Of a DNA stretch of 64,000 nt, positions 26,111 to 38,790 are shown piece by piece. Numbering within the stretch: position 1 is the first letter of the stretch; each line of letters opens with the position of its first letter. The notes beneath the pieces were generated by a model that worked only from the letters and a program-made list of their open reading frames with translations, was not told where the DNA came from and did not search any database. Source of the stretch: Sanderia malayensis (Eukaryota > Cnidaria > Scyphozoa > Semaeostomeae > Pelagiidae); contig RQOL01000519.1 in assembly GCA_013076295.1 (NCBI GenBank), positions 1,798,001 through 1,862,000 of the forward strand. The letters run 5' to 3'. Both the position numbers and the translations under genes were made by a program.

Positions 26111-29100
26111 ATGGGTGTTGGAACGTCAATAGAAGAAGAAGCGCGACTAGCAGCGGCAGTTCATAAGCTCAGTAAAGTGGAATTGAAGTACATCGAGAGG
26201 GTTTTTGAGTAGGAGCTTTTTATAGGATGATAATTTTATGCAACATCGAAATTTTGTTTCGAAAACTTCAACGAGCATCCTTCTTCCCTGTGTAGATGAA
26301 ATTTCTGACCAAAATCCCTTTTCCTTTCCAGGGACTTGTCGTACGTTTCTGAAGACGGAAAAAGATTGATAAAGCGTCCAACTTGGTTGAACAGCGAAAA
26401 TTTTGCCAGTAAATTTGGGCTACCAGACTTCCTTGGAGAGCAATTGTTTGATGCATTTGATAGGGATCAGGTTTAAAAAGAAATCTGTGGTTTTTTATAG
26501 CAACTAACGACTCACTCTTATCGTTCTGAATATAACTTGTTTTTATTTGAAAAATGAACCACCTTTCAGGGTTCCTCGAAAGTCCAAACATGTTTTTCGT
26601 CTGCTTAACCTGCTATCTTTGAATGTTTTTCAATTTCACAGAATGAAGTTGTTGATGTAAATGAATTTCTTATGGGTATGGCTCTTTGTCTCCATGGAAG
26701 TGTCAAAGATAAATGCAGGTTGCTTTTCAAAATGTTCAACCTGGTACGCATGCAAGCATAATTTGTTATTAAATTTCAAATGCACTCTCTAGACAAGAAG
26801 GTCCCAAATCAAAACAGCCCAATCTCAGCTCAACTTCTGGTTCCTTCTAGAATGATGACGAGGGAATCTCCAGAGAAGAATTATCCACTGCACTAATAAG
26901 CATTTTGCAATCCACGCATGGCTTGCTGAAGAACCTAACGGCTACCGATTATGAACAAGGAACCATTGCATTTAACATGAAGATCAATGAGACAGTAGAA
27001 AGGTTTGTTTACAATTGACCATTATAGCTAGCAACTTTTGATCATTGTGCTAAGAATGATGGAAAAATAATATAATTGTAACATAATCAGGAAACATGCT
27101 TGTCAAATAAAGCCAGAGCGGCTTTAATTGATTTTGTCATTTTAGGATCGTCAGAAATGCTTTTGATAAATGTGACACATCTAGAAATGGAAAACTTGAG
27201 ATACACGTATGTTTCATATGTTAGTCTTCTTCAGTTCAACCAAACATATTGCATAGATCTTTAACTATCCCTCTATCTCTCTTTGCAATCTTTGCAGGAA
27301 TTTGAACACTGGCTTCACAAGAACCCAAAGCTTTTCGACAATATATCCACAATCTCCTGTCGAAAGTCGATAGGTACTGCTTTCAGCTGTGATCTTTGCA
27401 TTGAACTCTCATTTGACCCATGACCCAACTTCTAAACAGACTATGATTGCCTTTTCCATCTACTGTCAATCTGAGATATGGAGCTCCTTTGCTTCTCCCT
27501 GTCTTAGATTATCTTAGATAGGTTTACTCTATTTTCACTTTCAGTTATCAAATTTACTTCTAATTTAGTTAGCTAACCCACTGACCATTGTACGTAATAT
27601 GTGCTGGTCAGGTACAATACATGTTGGTTGATATCCAGGATATTTAAATGGATATGGTGTATGTTTGATATCACTACCAGTGCTGACAGAACATCATGTT
27701 AGATTGACCAAGCTTGTTGATTACAATGAATTCACATCCATTTCTTCGTAGATGGACCAGAAAAATATGACATAATAGCATCCCCTGTCATGCCAGAACA
27801 GCCCTCTGCTTTTGCTGTCGCTACAGAAGCTGATCAACAACAACTAAAAGACCAAACTGCAACACATCTCAGTGATCTATTTAGCGATGACATCCCTGAC
27901 ACGAAGGACCTTGAGGGGCAAATGTTTTTCAATACCATTGGTATCCAAAAGGATGAATTCGGGCAATTTGCAGGGACGAATGAAGGAATGTCTGCAGTAA
28001 CAGCACCGGCCGTAGTTGATAACACGAGCCCAGCGATGGAGCTTCGTGACCCGGTTGTGCCGGAGTTGGCAAATGACATAATTGAACATCATAAAATCCA
28101 CCTGAATGAGGAGCCGATTCCTGCCAGCGGTAGCCAAATGTCGCTGGTTAGTCTCGGCCAGTCAACTGGAGACCTGTCTTCTCTTGATGGCGAGGCTGTG
28201 AATGCTGCAGAACAAGGCATTCAGGTTAGCGGGCCAGAGAATGGGCAGCAGGGAACTGCAGAGAATTCAGCAATTGATAATGTAGCACCAGTCAGTGAAG
28301 TGTGCATTGGTGCGCCTGAGGTTGGTGAAACTTTTAAAGATGAAGATGACAGTGGAGAAATGCCAACTGTGGATGAACCATCAAATATTGCTGGTGATGA
28401 TGTGGGACCAATAGCCTGGCATCCACTGCAAGAAACCGCCAGCAAAGGACATTCAAACGTGGAGGTTGGTGATCATGCTGATGTCGATGATGAAGATGAA
28501 TTCCAAGATGCCTGCGAACACAGTTCGGACGTCGAATGTAGCACAGAAGATGTCCAAGTCAATATTAATGACAGTGAATTGGATCTTGGCGAAGTCAAAC
28601 CACCCTCACCACCACCGGGAATAAACAGGCTCGTAGATCTTGTCAACGGCGCTTCTGAAAACAAACCAGCTAAGGTTTCTGAAAATCACCTCCCGGAGTC
28701 TTCAATAGTTGATACAGAGCAATTGTCTGACCCTGCAGTAGACGCGCCAGCAATCGATGACAAGAACAATTCGGAATTCGAATCCGCGTTGCCAGGTAGA
28801 AATCCGGACGATGGAAGGTCGGATTTTAAAGAATTGTTAGTTGAGCCTGAAGGTACCGTTTCACCAGATCGTCCGGAAAATTTGAGCATTGCGGCTGACA
28901 ACGGGTTGTCCAAAGTGGATCTGTCTCCCAGCGACCATGCTATTGGCAAGCCAACATTGCGACAGTTGGCAGAAATGAAGGTTTTTGACACATCTCCTTC
29001 GCTGGAGGAAAAGAAGAGCGTACTCTCCGAAGCCAGGCTAACAGCCTGGCAACCGTCTTTAGAAACCAGAACTCTAATCGAGGCTGTGAGAAGAGGAAAT

Positions 29101-32100
29101 GTCATCGATAAAACTCGCCTCACGTATCCGTCAGTTCTTCTAGAAACTTCCATGGTTCGTAAAATGCATCAAAAATTGTTTTTGCTCTTATTCAGCTGAA
29201 ACACTTCACATTCATTGCTTCTACTCCTCCGAAATTTCAAGCCTTGCTGATTAGAATGACGTTGATGCGTTGTTTTTCAGGGGGATCCTGTCAAAGATCT
29301 CGTTGCCAAGTTCTTGGGTCAACAAGAGGCTGAGAAGCGTCCAGTTCCTACCGCCGATCGTGTCACGATGAATGATGCTGGGTTAAGGGAGCTTCTTGTG
29401 AGTCAAGTTCTCCTTTTTGAAGTATACTGTTCTCAATCTTCATAAGCAATGCAGGTATAAATTGCGACATATTTTTTCTCAAGGAAGCCGAATGTTGGCG
29501 TGGCTCTGTGGATTGGACGGCGAAGTACCTCACAGCTCACGGACAGGGACTAAGTAGCGGCTCACCTACTGGACCATTCAATCATACGCCAAAACTGCTA
29601 CAGGTCAGCTACACTAGCACTGTAACTAGTCTTGAAATACCCGAGTCCTCTTTCTAAGACGCCATGCCAAATTGACGAGTCCTGAGTTTGCTTGTTGTCG
29701 AGGGACCTTTTCAAAACAACTTTGGAGGAAACTTATTCCCCGTAATTGACTTCTTCTGAATGGCAATTTGATTTTATCCGTTGCAGATCTGGTTTGTGAG
29801 AATAGCCCTTCTTTTTAAATTGAAATCTTTGAGCAGTGCTGAAGCAGAGCTGAATGCCTTTGGTGACTTTGACAACCCTGACTTGTACTATGAATACTAT
29901 CCAGATTTATACCCAGAAATGAAAGGTACTTTGTGACTTTGTAAACACGCGCTAGCTCTGAATCTTCTCCGGTAACCTTTTATTAGAACCTCAGGTGCAT
30001 GGCATTCGAAACAACCAGAGTGGTGTCTGACAAGGAATAGTGTACACATCTCTAGGTGAAACTCTATAGGCAGACACCTAAAGCGAACACCTCTGAACAA
30101 GGAACAAATATCTGGTCCGAAATTGTTCAAATTTAGTCATCTTTTTGCAAAAGCAACCTTGATACGAGCACTTCTCCTGTTTTGTCTTTATGCAATGGAC
30201 AAAATTGTCAATCAATCATATAGGTGTCAATCACATAGTTCGTTATATGGGAAATTCCACTTCACTCTCTCTTTAATACTGTAACTTCAAGTATTCTCCA
30301 CTCTCCTATTTAAGACTGTTGCGTGTGTAACTTCGTGTAATGAATCATGGTCTTTTGATAACTCTTTGTTGTCATTTCTACACCAGACGACGTTGTTTTC
30401 ACGTTGATGCGTTGAGCTGTTCTTCATATTTTGCTGTTTTCAGGTTGTCTGGTTCCATTCTCTTTACGAATCATCCACGCAGAATTGCCACAGCACAACG
30501 GACGACCGCAAGAATCTCTTGACCGGTTATACAGGTTATTAGACGTTGTTAAAACCGTGGCAAGTAACCTGGAGAACGGTCTTTCCGAGCACGGAGAAGA
30601 GAATTCTATCAGTGAAACCGAAAGAACCGGTGAGTTGTTGTCCACCATCAAACACGGCACGGATAATGTAAAAGCACCTATAAAAGCCCCTGTTATCCAT
30701 GTGTGAAAAATAGACGCCTCTCTTAATGCAATAACAGTAGCGCATGACTTCTTATAAACGCCTCCCTCCTTGAAGCACGTGCGGTAATAACGCCTCCCTT
30801 TTTCATACAAGGACAGTTTTTCAATGCACGGACAGTATGTCTTCCTATTAGCGTCTTTCTTCTCCAAGGAAGTATGCTAATTGGCGCCTCCCTTTTCCAT
30901 GCGAATTCTCGTTGACAACAGATTCCAATTCATTCAGGTGCCATGCAACTGTGGAACTCGAGACACACGAGAATTCTCTACTCCATCGGAAACTGTTTAC
31001 TTGGTAGCAAGGTAATGCTCTTTATTGTCGCTTCCATCAAAATGCATTGATCTCAAAAAGACGCACCATTGTGAATATTGAAGGTGAAATATCTTTACCG
31101 GCAAAGATATTGCTCTATGCCTTGGTAGACAGGGCACTAATACTAATATGTAGTGCATCACAAATGTGAATACGTGTACAAAGCCTTGGTCTGTCTCTCT
31201 AGGAATACACGCTTGCGTTGAAGATATTCAACGAAATCATGAAGAAAAACCCGGAAACAAAGTCATCCATAGTGTCTGGAGTTGGACGGCTTCATCTGCA
31301 GGTGATTGCAATATTCTAAGCTTTGTTGTTTTCAAAACTACTCTCTCTATTGTATTATCGGATGGCTTCCTTTTTATTCTTCTTTGTTATTATTTTACTG
31401 TAATGTTGGACTCAACTGTTGTACTCCACCATTGTACTCTACTATTACAATTTACTATCGTACTCAACTATTCTTCAATTCGGATATATATACATGCTCC
31501 GTATTTGTGTGTTGTTTGTGAGTACTCGCTTGCATGGATATAACAACCCAGTTGCTTTGGTTCTCTTTTTGCAGCTTGGTGACATAAACCTGGCGAAAAA
31601 GTATTTCAAAAAAGTCGAACAAATATCCTCAGGCGACCCCAAAACATTGAGCATTACTGTGATGAACAGGTATTTCACGATTCCACGCTACCTCAACTGT
31701 AACATCTGTTACCATTACCATACTATATAGTGCCCCAGAATCCATGCAGTGTCCGAATAGCTCTGTCTGACGCAGCGACACGCGAACGAGGCTATGTTTT
31801 TATGATGACGTCATACATTTTTGCAGGGGCTTCGTGGCTTTGGCTGAAGGCAAATATGACGAAGCTTTTGAGAATTTCCAATCTGTGACGAAATTGAATC
31901 CAGATAACTCATCGGTACCCAAATTTTAATGAACTCTCCTTTATCCAGCAAAGTGCCCTCTTTTTCTCCCCTCATCGTTTAGCTATGCCGTCATTTTATC
32001 TCTTCTTGTTTTTTTTTACTTTACTAATCCATTTCTCTTTAGTTTTTTCATCTTTTCTTTACTCATTGCAGCCTCTTGTTGTTACTTATCCCCTTCATTA

Positions 32101-32825
32101 GTTTGCTGAGCACCTCTTCTTCAAACTGTATTTGCCAACTTGACATTTCAATGCCACAACCTAATGACATGTCTCGTTTTCTCCACATGAGGCTGTATTT
32201 TGTGCAATTTTCCTTGTTTCAGGCTTGGAATAACAGTGCTGTATGTCTGCTATTCCTAGGAAAAGTCAAAGAGGTATGCTATGTCACTCACTCACCAGAT
32301 ACGTATATATCAGTGCATTCTTCAACCATCAATATAGAACTGTTCGTTGTTTTCCCTGCTGTGGTCCCAACGTGCACACAGTCCCCTGCATACTTCTTTC
32401 ATTGCATTTTGCTGCATGTCCAACTGCATGCATGTGGATTACGAGGCATTTGTTTTCCTCACAATGACCACACTGTGCTGTAGATTGTAAAGAGGAGTTG
32501 GCACATCTTTTCATCAGTTTTTCATTGTCTCTTGCAGCCAGATCCGCTCACTCCGCTCATTATCAGTCTCTTGCAGCCAGGTCCTCTCAATTACCATGCA
32601 ATTAATTCTTGCAATTAATTCTCTTCCTTGCAGGCTTCAAATCTACTTGAAAACTTGATCTGGAAGTCTCCGAAGCAAACCTTGCATGAGGACATCATAT
32701 TCAATATGTGCACAATTTATGAGCTGGAAACATCTCGTGCTCTCCAGAAGAAACAGAAACTGCTAGACTTGGTCAGTCGACATAAAGGTGATGGCTTCAA
32801 TATCCAAAGTTTAAAACTCACATGA
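26111..32825 (+). CDS. TRAPPC12: EF-hand domain fused to TRAPP complex subunit 12
   Basis: Seventeen exons, all in phase, give 1063 residues: 26111-26208, 26332-26470, 26642-26743, 26851-27002, 27146-27206, 27298-27373, 27752-29154, 29281-29397, 29484-29603, 29787-29925, 30444-30629, 30938-31011, 31203-31301, 31575-31669, 31827-31914, 32223-32273 and 32634-32825. Residues 680-1063 match the conserved part of TRAPPC12, a TPR subunit of TRAPPIII that tethers ER-to-Golgi vesicles (DNPDLYYEYYPDLYP, CLVPFSLRIIHAEL, NNSAVCLLFLGKVKE, GDGFNIQSLKLT end). Residues 210-677, mostly one exon, are acidic and disordered, as in vertebrate TRAPPC12. Residues 1-209 are an EF-hand module with calcium loops DRDQNEVVDVNE and DTSRNGKLEIHE, and a weaker NLNDDEGISREE. 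MGVGTS at the start fits N-myristoylation. Human TRAPPC12 lacks EF-hands. Alternatively two genes are present and TRAPPC12 starts at Met 27790; the preserved frame across 27373/27752 favours fusion. Confidence 0.85.
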
Positions 32826-33528
32826 TCCGATGACTTTCAACACATGTTGTGAATCTCAAAAATGATTCCTCCAAATGATGAAGACCCAGCATATTGGTAA
32901 TAAGCAATCAGGCATAAATTTCTTGTCAGAAATATTTCTGAACAGAGACCATTACAGTAGAATTTTGCAATAACAAGCCCTCTCCTCCACACAACAAATG
33001 GTGTGGGTCATAGGGTCCTCTCAATTGCTTCATAATGCAATTTACCCTCAATTTTATTAAATTGTATATAACAAAGCATCCTACCCAGGCTTGTTACATC
33101 AAAATGCTAGTGTATCAATAAGGAAAATTCAATTCAACCACAGAACTATCAGTTACAGCCAAAAACCGATTTTAAATCCAGCAATTTAATTTCAATCTTC
33201 CCAATGGAATTCTAACATAAATATGTATGCATATCTCAACTCGTATATTGAGAAAACAACTTTCCATAGGGTTTAAAAAATACCCAGGATGTTTATTAAA
33301 TTTCCTACCTTCATACAGGCTGCTTATTGCAGGGATGTTTAAAAGAACGGGACAATTACTTGTAGCATTGCAGCAAGTAATTTAAAAACAGCTATAATCA
33401 TAATGTCATTATGATGTCCAAGGAGTTATAGTTTGGTTGAGAAATATAGCTCCAAACAGCAACTTGTGATTATTTGATTACAAAAATACAAACAGCAGAC
33501 TAAATGTCAATGCGGTAATCAGTTGTGT
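32826..33528. other. Convergent 3' region between TRAPPC12 and the AIG1-like gene
   Basis: The two genes end towards each other here, so this stretch should hold both 3' untranslated regions. No coding sequence or repeat was recognised. Confidence 0.6.
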
Positions 33529-34299
33529 TCACTCTGTTTTGGTTTTACTCCCTCCAAAACTACAGCATGCTCCACAATCTTCTTCCAACCACAGCTTGCC
33601 TGTCAACTTCTTCCCAACATGATAGCAGCCAGCAGCCAATGCGGGGATGGCTGCGAGAATTGGTAACTTGAACAGAACTTTGGCTCTTCTCAGGAACGGA
33701 TAGGACCAGTACGAACCAAAAAATGCGATCCAGAGTAGCCAAACGGCGTATACTGTACCAATAATCGCCGGTATCTTGTGGGCCTTCTTGCACGAGGTGT
33801 ATTTATGGTAAACCAATGCAGATTCGATAAGACTGTAACCCAAAGGCCACACGTGCAAGTAAATCATGTACATGCTCGTGAGTGGGTAAGTTCTGCGGTT
33901 GATCATCGATACAAACAGACTGGAATCTATGCACGTCAACGCCATGAAGGCAACACCGTGGGCTAGGCCAAATGGAAAACAAACCAAGGTGAAGATATGG
34001 TCTCGAATTTTCACAGGCTTCGGCCTTTCGTCGGCTTCTTCTTCGTCTTGCTTCTGTGGTTTACAAGTGTAGTTGAAGATGATGCAGTAAATGTCAACTG
34101 CAACAGCATAAATGCTGTAGGCCATGTTGAGGTACATCAGCAAATGAGACATGTACTTCCACTGTCCTCCATGCCTTTGAAAGGTAAACCATGACGATGT
34201 GCGAAGAAATGATTGTTTCAAAGCAATAAAATTAACCAGCAAGCATACAATGTGAAATGTAAGAGAAACCTCTTGTTCTGCTGTGGTTTTCTTCATCAT
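33529..34299 (-). CDS. AIG1: AIG1/ADTRP-family membrane protein (putative FAHFA hydrolase)
   Basis: A single uninterrupted frame of 256 residues. The chosen start, ATG at 34299, lies just after TCTTGCAG, which looks like a splice acceptor for a non-coding first exon; a stop lies upstream in frame. The family (androgen-induced gene 1/ADTRP) consists of multi-pass proteins that hydrolyse fatty-acid esters of hydroxy fatty acids. Seen: GGQWKYMSHLLMYLN near residues 44-58, several hydrophobic segments, IRDHIFTLVCFPFGLA, HVWPLGYSLIE and YPFLRRAKVLFKL. The His that acts in human AIG1 (H134) aligns with H149, ten residues before a conserved IE. At the position of the human nucleophile Thr43 this protein has Ser51. 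An acidic insert QDEEEADE lies in the loop before IRDH. Family assignment is firm, enzymatic activity is inferred. Confidence 0.87.
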   Translation of the reverse strand: MMKKTTAEQEVSLTFHIVCLLVNFIALKQSFLRTSSWFTFQRHGGQWKYMSHLLMYLNMAYSIYAVAVDIYCIIFNYTCKPQKQDEEEADERPKPVKIRDHIFTLVCFPFGLAHGVAFMALTCIDSSLFVSMINRRTYPLTSMYMIYLHVWPLGYSLIESALVYHKYTSCKKAHKIPAIIGTVYAVWLLWIAFFGSYWSYPFLRRAKVLFKLPILAAIPALAAGCYHVGKKLTGKLWLEEDCGACCSFGGSKTKTE

Positions 34300-34912
34300 T
34301 TTGTTATGAACGTTCTGCAAGACTCATCCAGTTATTATTTCGAGCTGGGAAAGGAGGAGGGAGGGAGGACAACAAAAATACTTCCTCTTACAGGAATTAA
34401 TCACAGCTTCGTTTTCACTTTTGATCCGTTAATCGAGAGCGAGGCTGTCATAAATTTATTTGATGGGGGAAGGGAAATATCTCGCTGGATTTGTGAATGG
34501 TGAAAATAGGTGGACCAGGGGGCATAACCCCGAAAAATATTTCAAAAACCACGCCACCATAAGACCCACCATCAACCCCACTACCACAGAGTAAACATTT
34601 TAAACTGTACTCTACGCTAATAAATTCGTTAATCATAAATAACTAAATAACATTAAACTACTTCTAGCGAACAAAAAAGACGGCTATATATTTATGATGT
34701 GAAAATATTCTTATTGCAGCGTGCAAAACAAATGATATACAATTAATTTTATGAATAATCAATGTGGGTAGTTAGCAGAGCTAGCTAATAATGGTACATA
34801 CAGTAATCATAATCTACAAAATGTAAGCCAATGTCAAACACAACAGTACTGACCTCAATTTAAAACTGTTGCGTCCCAAAGGCGATGTTTATCATGACTA
34901 CATCAGAATTGT
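34300..34912. other. Intergenic DNA between AIG1-like and syntenin genes
   Basis: Same-strand spacer of about 610 bases that should hold the syntenin 3' untranslated region and the AIG1-like promoter or 5' exon. No coding sequence was seen. Confidence 0.5.
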
Positions 34913-37831
34913 TTATATATCTGGTATCGAGTGATCCATGTGTTTCTTGACAAGACTCTCGCCCATGCTGTGGAAAATTAACACAATACATATCAGTATA
35001 TGCAACATAATGTCATGTAAAAAAGTTGTAACTGTCACAAAATGTTCCATGTTGAAACCCTGTTACAATCTCGAAATATAGGGGGAATCATGAATATGAT
35101 GTACGTGTTTGTCTGTTCAGTGGCTTTAATTATCAGAATAGAGGTTTATCGTGTCACAAGTCTTTATAAGTGAGTGGAAGCAACTGGCTCACTCATAAGC
35201 ACTCCTGATTATAATCCATAAAGCTGGTATTAATATAAAGAGGAGTAAAGGAGCTCAATCTGCGTGTATGTCTGTGTGTGTATGTGTGTCTGTATGTGTA
35301 TGTGTGTGCTTGTGAGCGTATATGTGTGTGTGTGTGTGTGTCTGTTTGCGTGCGTGTAGCAAGTAAGATAAATAACTCCTCACCATTTGACCATGTGGGA
35401 GTAGATGAATGATGGCATGATTGTCAGTGTGACTGAGCGTGGAGATTCGGCCAAGATTTTCGATATATCCTTATCCTGGAAAAAGAGAAGAAAAATAACA
35501 GAATCAATCAACAAATAAATATTCAAATGAAATATCACTCTGCAGGACGTGTTACTCATTTAGCTTGGTTTGTATTCAGCAATCTACAGGCTTGAAATTG
35601 TATTTAAACAAATTCCCTGACATATAAACAGTTCGTTGAAAGTTAAGCTACATTAGCATACCTTGAGTCCAACAACATTTTGTCCATTGACTTCAAGAAT
35701 GTTATGCTCAGTCAAAAGTCCATTTCTACAAAAAAATAGCATTGGTAATGAAAATTGTTGTCAATGTCCATTAAACAGACATGCTTCATGGCCAGCAGAA
35801 AAATGGGGGGGGGTGTATGCAGACTCCTATGCCATTGCAAGTATGTATATTTACAGCCATGTGCCACTGTTAATAAATTAAGCAAAATAGAATGCTTACC
35901 GGGCCGCAGATGAGTCTTTCACAATCGATTTAATTTTGCCATCACTGTAGACAAATCCAACATGCCCAGTGCTGTCCTTATTCAAGGTAATTGTTCTCTC
36001 AAATGGCCTTAAAAATGAAAACATAAACATAATGGGCTTTATATCACAGAAGAGTGTTAGCCGGTCAACATACTAAACGAAACTGAGAATGCTATCTGCT
36101 GGCGGATTTCCAAAACAAATTAAGTTACAAGTTCAATGCAGTGTTTAAATATGTCAAGTTCAATCTCAACTGTCTGCTCTCTGAAACAATCGATAATTCT
36201 CTCCGAGGCTTTAGTATAGCTTAAGCACATGTTATCTTTAGAATTTAATATCACATTCAAACTCTAATTTGTATGCATCAACTATTTCATAAAAGATCGA
36301 ACAGAGCTTTGATTAAGATTTTAACTGCACTATAAAGACAGATGAAAAATTACCTGTCTCTGATGGCAAATGTGATTTTCTGTGCAGAGGCATTCTTGAG
36401 TATTTTCATGACCTTGTCATGGTCATAGCCTGCCAGTGTTTCCCCGTTGATCTGCAAGATCTGGTCACCAAATCTGAGACCGGCAAGGGCTGCAGCAGAC
36501 CCACTCAAAACAAATGAAACAAACACACCCTTGTTGACAGCTCTGACACGAAGTCCAACCTTTCCATCGCCCCCCTTGCAAGCTATGACTTCTCTGATGC
36601 CTTGCTTCACTTCTGCTCTCATCAATGCTGTGTTCTGGGTGCCAGTGACTGGAGCAACCATGCCACCAGAGGAGTAAGTAGTGACTGGTCCGGCTTGTTG
36701 GTACTGAATAACAGCCTGAGAAAGACAAAAATTGTTCAAGACATGGGTAACCATATAAATCACATAATATATGACTTAGAATTAGTGAATTCTTGGAAAA
36801 TCAATTTTTAATAGTAATGAAAATGGGAATCATAATGATTATATTCAATTACCATTCCAGATTCTGGCATTTCTCGTTGAATGATGTCATTGCTTAGGTC
36901 CAAACCCATGAAATCAGACAAAGAAGGGTACAGACTTGAATTTGGCTGAAAAATTTTAAAAATAAATCATAATTAGAAAAACTCTTGAAATGATGAAAAA
37001 TATATAAAGCACAAAATTTTGTTCAATACATCTTATTTTACAGAGATGCAAAAAGATTCATCAAAAATAGTGATATTTCATATACTTACAGCCATAGGTT
37101 GTCCTGGGACAGCTTGCACTGCAGGCATTTGTTGAGCTTGAGCTTGGGCAACCTGTGCCTGGGCCTGTGCAAAGAAATCATCAAAGTATTTATAAGTATC
37201 ATGAAATATTAATATAAAGGCCCATTTAATCATTACAGATATAAGAAAGTTGAATATTCAAAAGCCGTGTAGACCAGGACATATCACTTTCCAAAATAAA
37301 ACATTTTAAACGCATTTGGCTTTGGTGGACGGGTTGATGAACACTCTTGTCAGTTTTTATGCCGAAGGTGTCTTGATGCAACATAATTTCTCGTCTTTAA
37401 AATAAAGAATTAAAGTGTTTTGGAGGGTGGGTCTGAATTGCTGATAAGGAGGTATCCTGATAAAATTAAGTTTCTGTTTGAAAAGGGAAACACGACCCAG
37501 CCTGACGACACTGGTAAAAGTTTTGCGGTATTTCAAGAAAAAACTTCTCAATAACCCAGACGTAAGAGGATTTATAACGCTTAAGTATATACTCAAAAAT
37601 CCAGTACTTCAACATTATGTGTGCATCTTTGCAAGGTTGATTTGCTCAAGTTGGTTCTCTACAGTTTTCAAAATCATATACGTGGTGTGGTGGGCATAAC
37701 TGTGAAGCAAAATTTAGGCCCAGCATACGAATCAGCTCGAGAAGCTTGCAAGCAGCAGTTTAAAACGCAATTGAAATTACCTGAGCCATTTGGTCAACCT
37801 TCATATCTTCTAATGTTGGATACAGAGACAT
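34913..37831 (-). CDS. SDCBP: Syntenin (tandem PDZ adaptor)
   Basis: Eight exons, 37781-37831, 37090-37164, 36853-36945, 36354-36715, 35900-36007, 35662-35725, 35384-35475 and 34913-34967, join in phase to 299 residues (human syntenin-1 has 298). Syntenin is a cytosolic and plasma-membrane adaptor that binds syndecan tails and ALIX and supports exosome formation. The N-terminus begins [13 protein letters not shown] as in human, and a second LYPSL motif follows ([13 protein letters not shown]). These are two ALIX-binding LYPxL motifs; human has three. Exon 2 is a Gln/Ala-rich insert. PDZ1 has the carboxylate loop KVGLRV in place of the usual GLGF and the helix [14 protein letters not shown]2 has [20 protein letters not shown]. 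The C-terminus is HMDHSIPDI, close to the human LMDHTIPEV. Intron 7 carries a GT-rich microsatellite. Confidence 0.96.
35260..35345. repeat. (GT)n-rich microsatellite
   Basis: Imperfect GTGTGTATGTGTGTCTG-type repeats in the intron before the last syntenin exon. Confidence 0.8.
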
Positions 37832-38790
37832 TTTCTTGGTGTTTTGGCAGCAAAAAACCTGTATTTTAGTTGAATAAACCAGCGAAATTCGTTTCGCAAC
37901 AATAATAATTCTGCTGAGGTCGCAAAAGGAAGCTGCTTGCTTATATAAAGTTCCTTTGACTTTGACTATCACATGATGTCACGACCTCATATGCTATAAA
38001 TAATTCATTATGTAATAATTCATGCGTCATTCAAGAAAACCACGCATAAATTTACATGACATGAGCAAAATTGCAAATTTTATAGACCCCAAAAATTTAC
38101 GTGGGTGACAATTAAATGACTATCACAATATTATGCACAACAACGTTCTTACTTGACATAAAATAAATTTAAATATGGTATAACGTCAACGCTAAAATAT
38201 AGATTTTTATAATATATACAATGTAAACTAATAAGTTTTGCTTTTTAAAGCAACTTTAGAATTTAACTTTTTTTAAATCGTTTGGAACTTAGAGTTATCA
38301 GAATTAGTTTTATTTTAAGCTCATTCATTTCCAGATATAATTGCATCCATGTGTACTTACAACAAACCAATATATGTAATTATAATGATGACAATATTCC
38401 TTTTAAATTTCGTTGCACGCTTTTCATTTCTTGTTTCCTCTGTGAAAGAAAAACATTCATACCATAATACGTCTTTTTTCATTTTTGGTTCTTGAAAGAA
38501 TAAAAAAAATTCAGTGCTGGCTTTTTGAAACCGAAAAAGTTTTGACAACGATAGAGCTGTTAGATAAAGAATGTCTCAAAAATATGTCGTTTTTGTAAAA
38601 TCCATTGATGAGTCACTCGTCTCAAAATGGAAGCATCAATAACAAGAAATTGTGGAAGATACAACTTCAAAACATCGAAATCTCTTCACACAAAAACAGA
38701 ATAAGCAGAGCACACAGTGAAGTAAAATAACATGGCCCAGTTGCAGTTCTCATTGCATTGTTAATTATTTCAGTAAGATTCCATGTGTTT
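37832..38790. other. Intergenic DNA between syntenin and SYCP2
   Basis: Contains the syntenin promoter and the SYCP2 3' end. A small terminal SYCP2 exon may lie in the right-hand part (about 38450-38680), but I could not settle which acceptor is used. Otherwise AT-rich with no gene. Confidence 0.45.
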
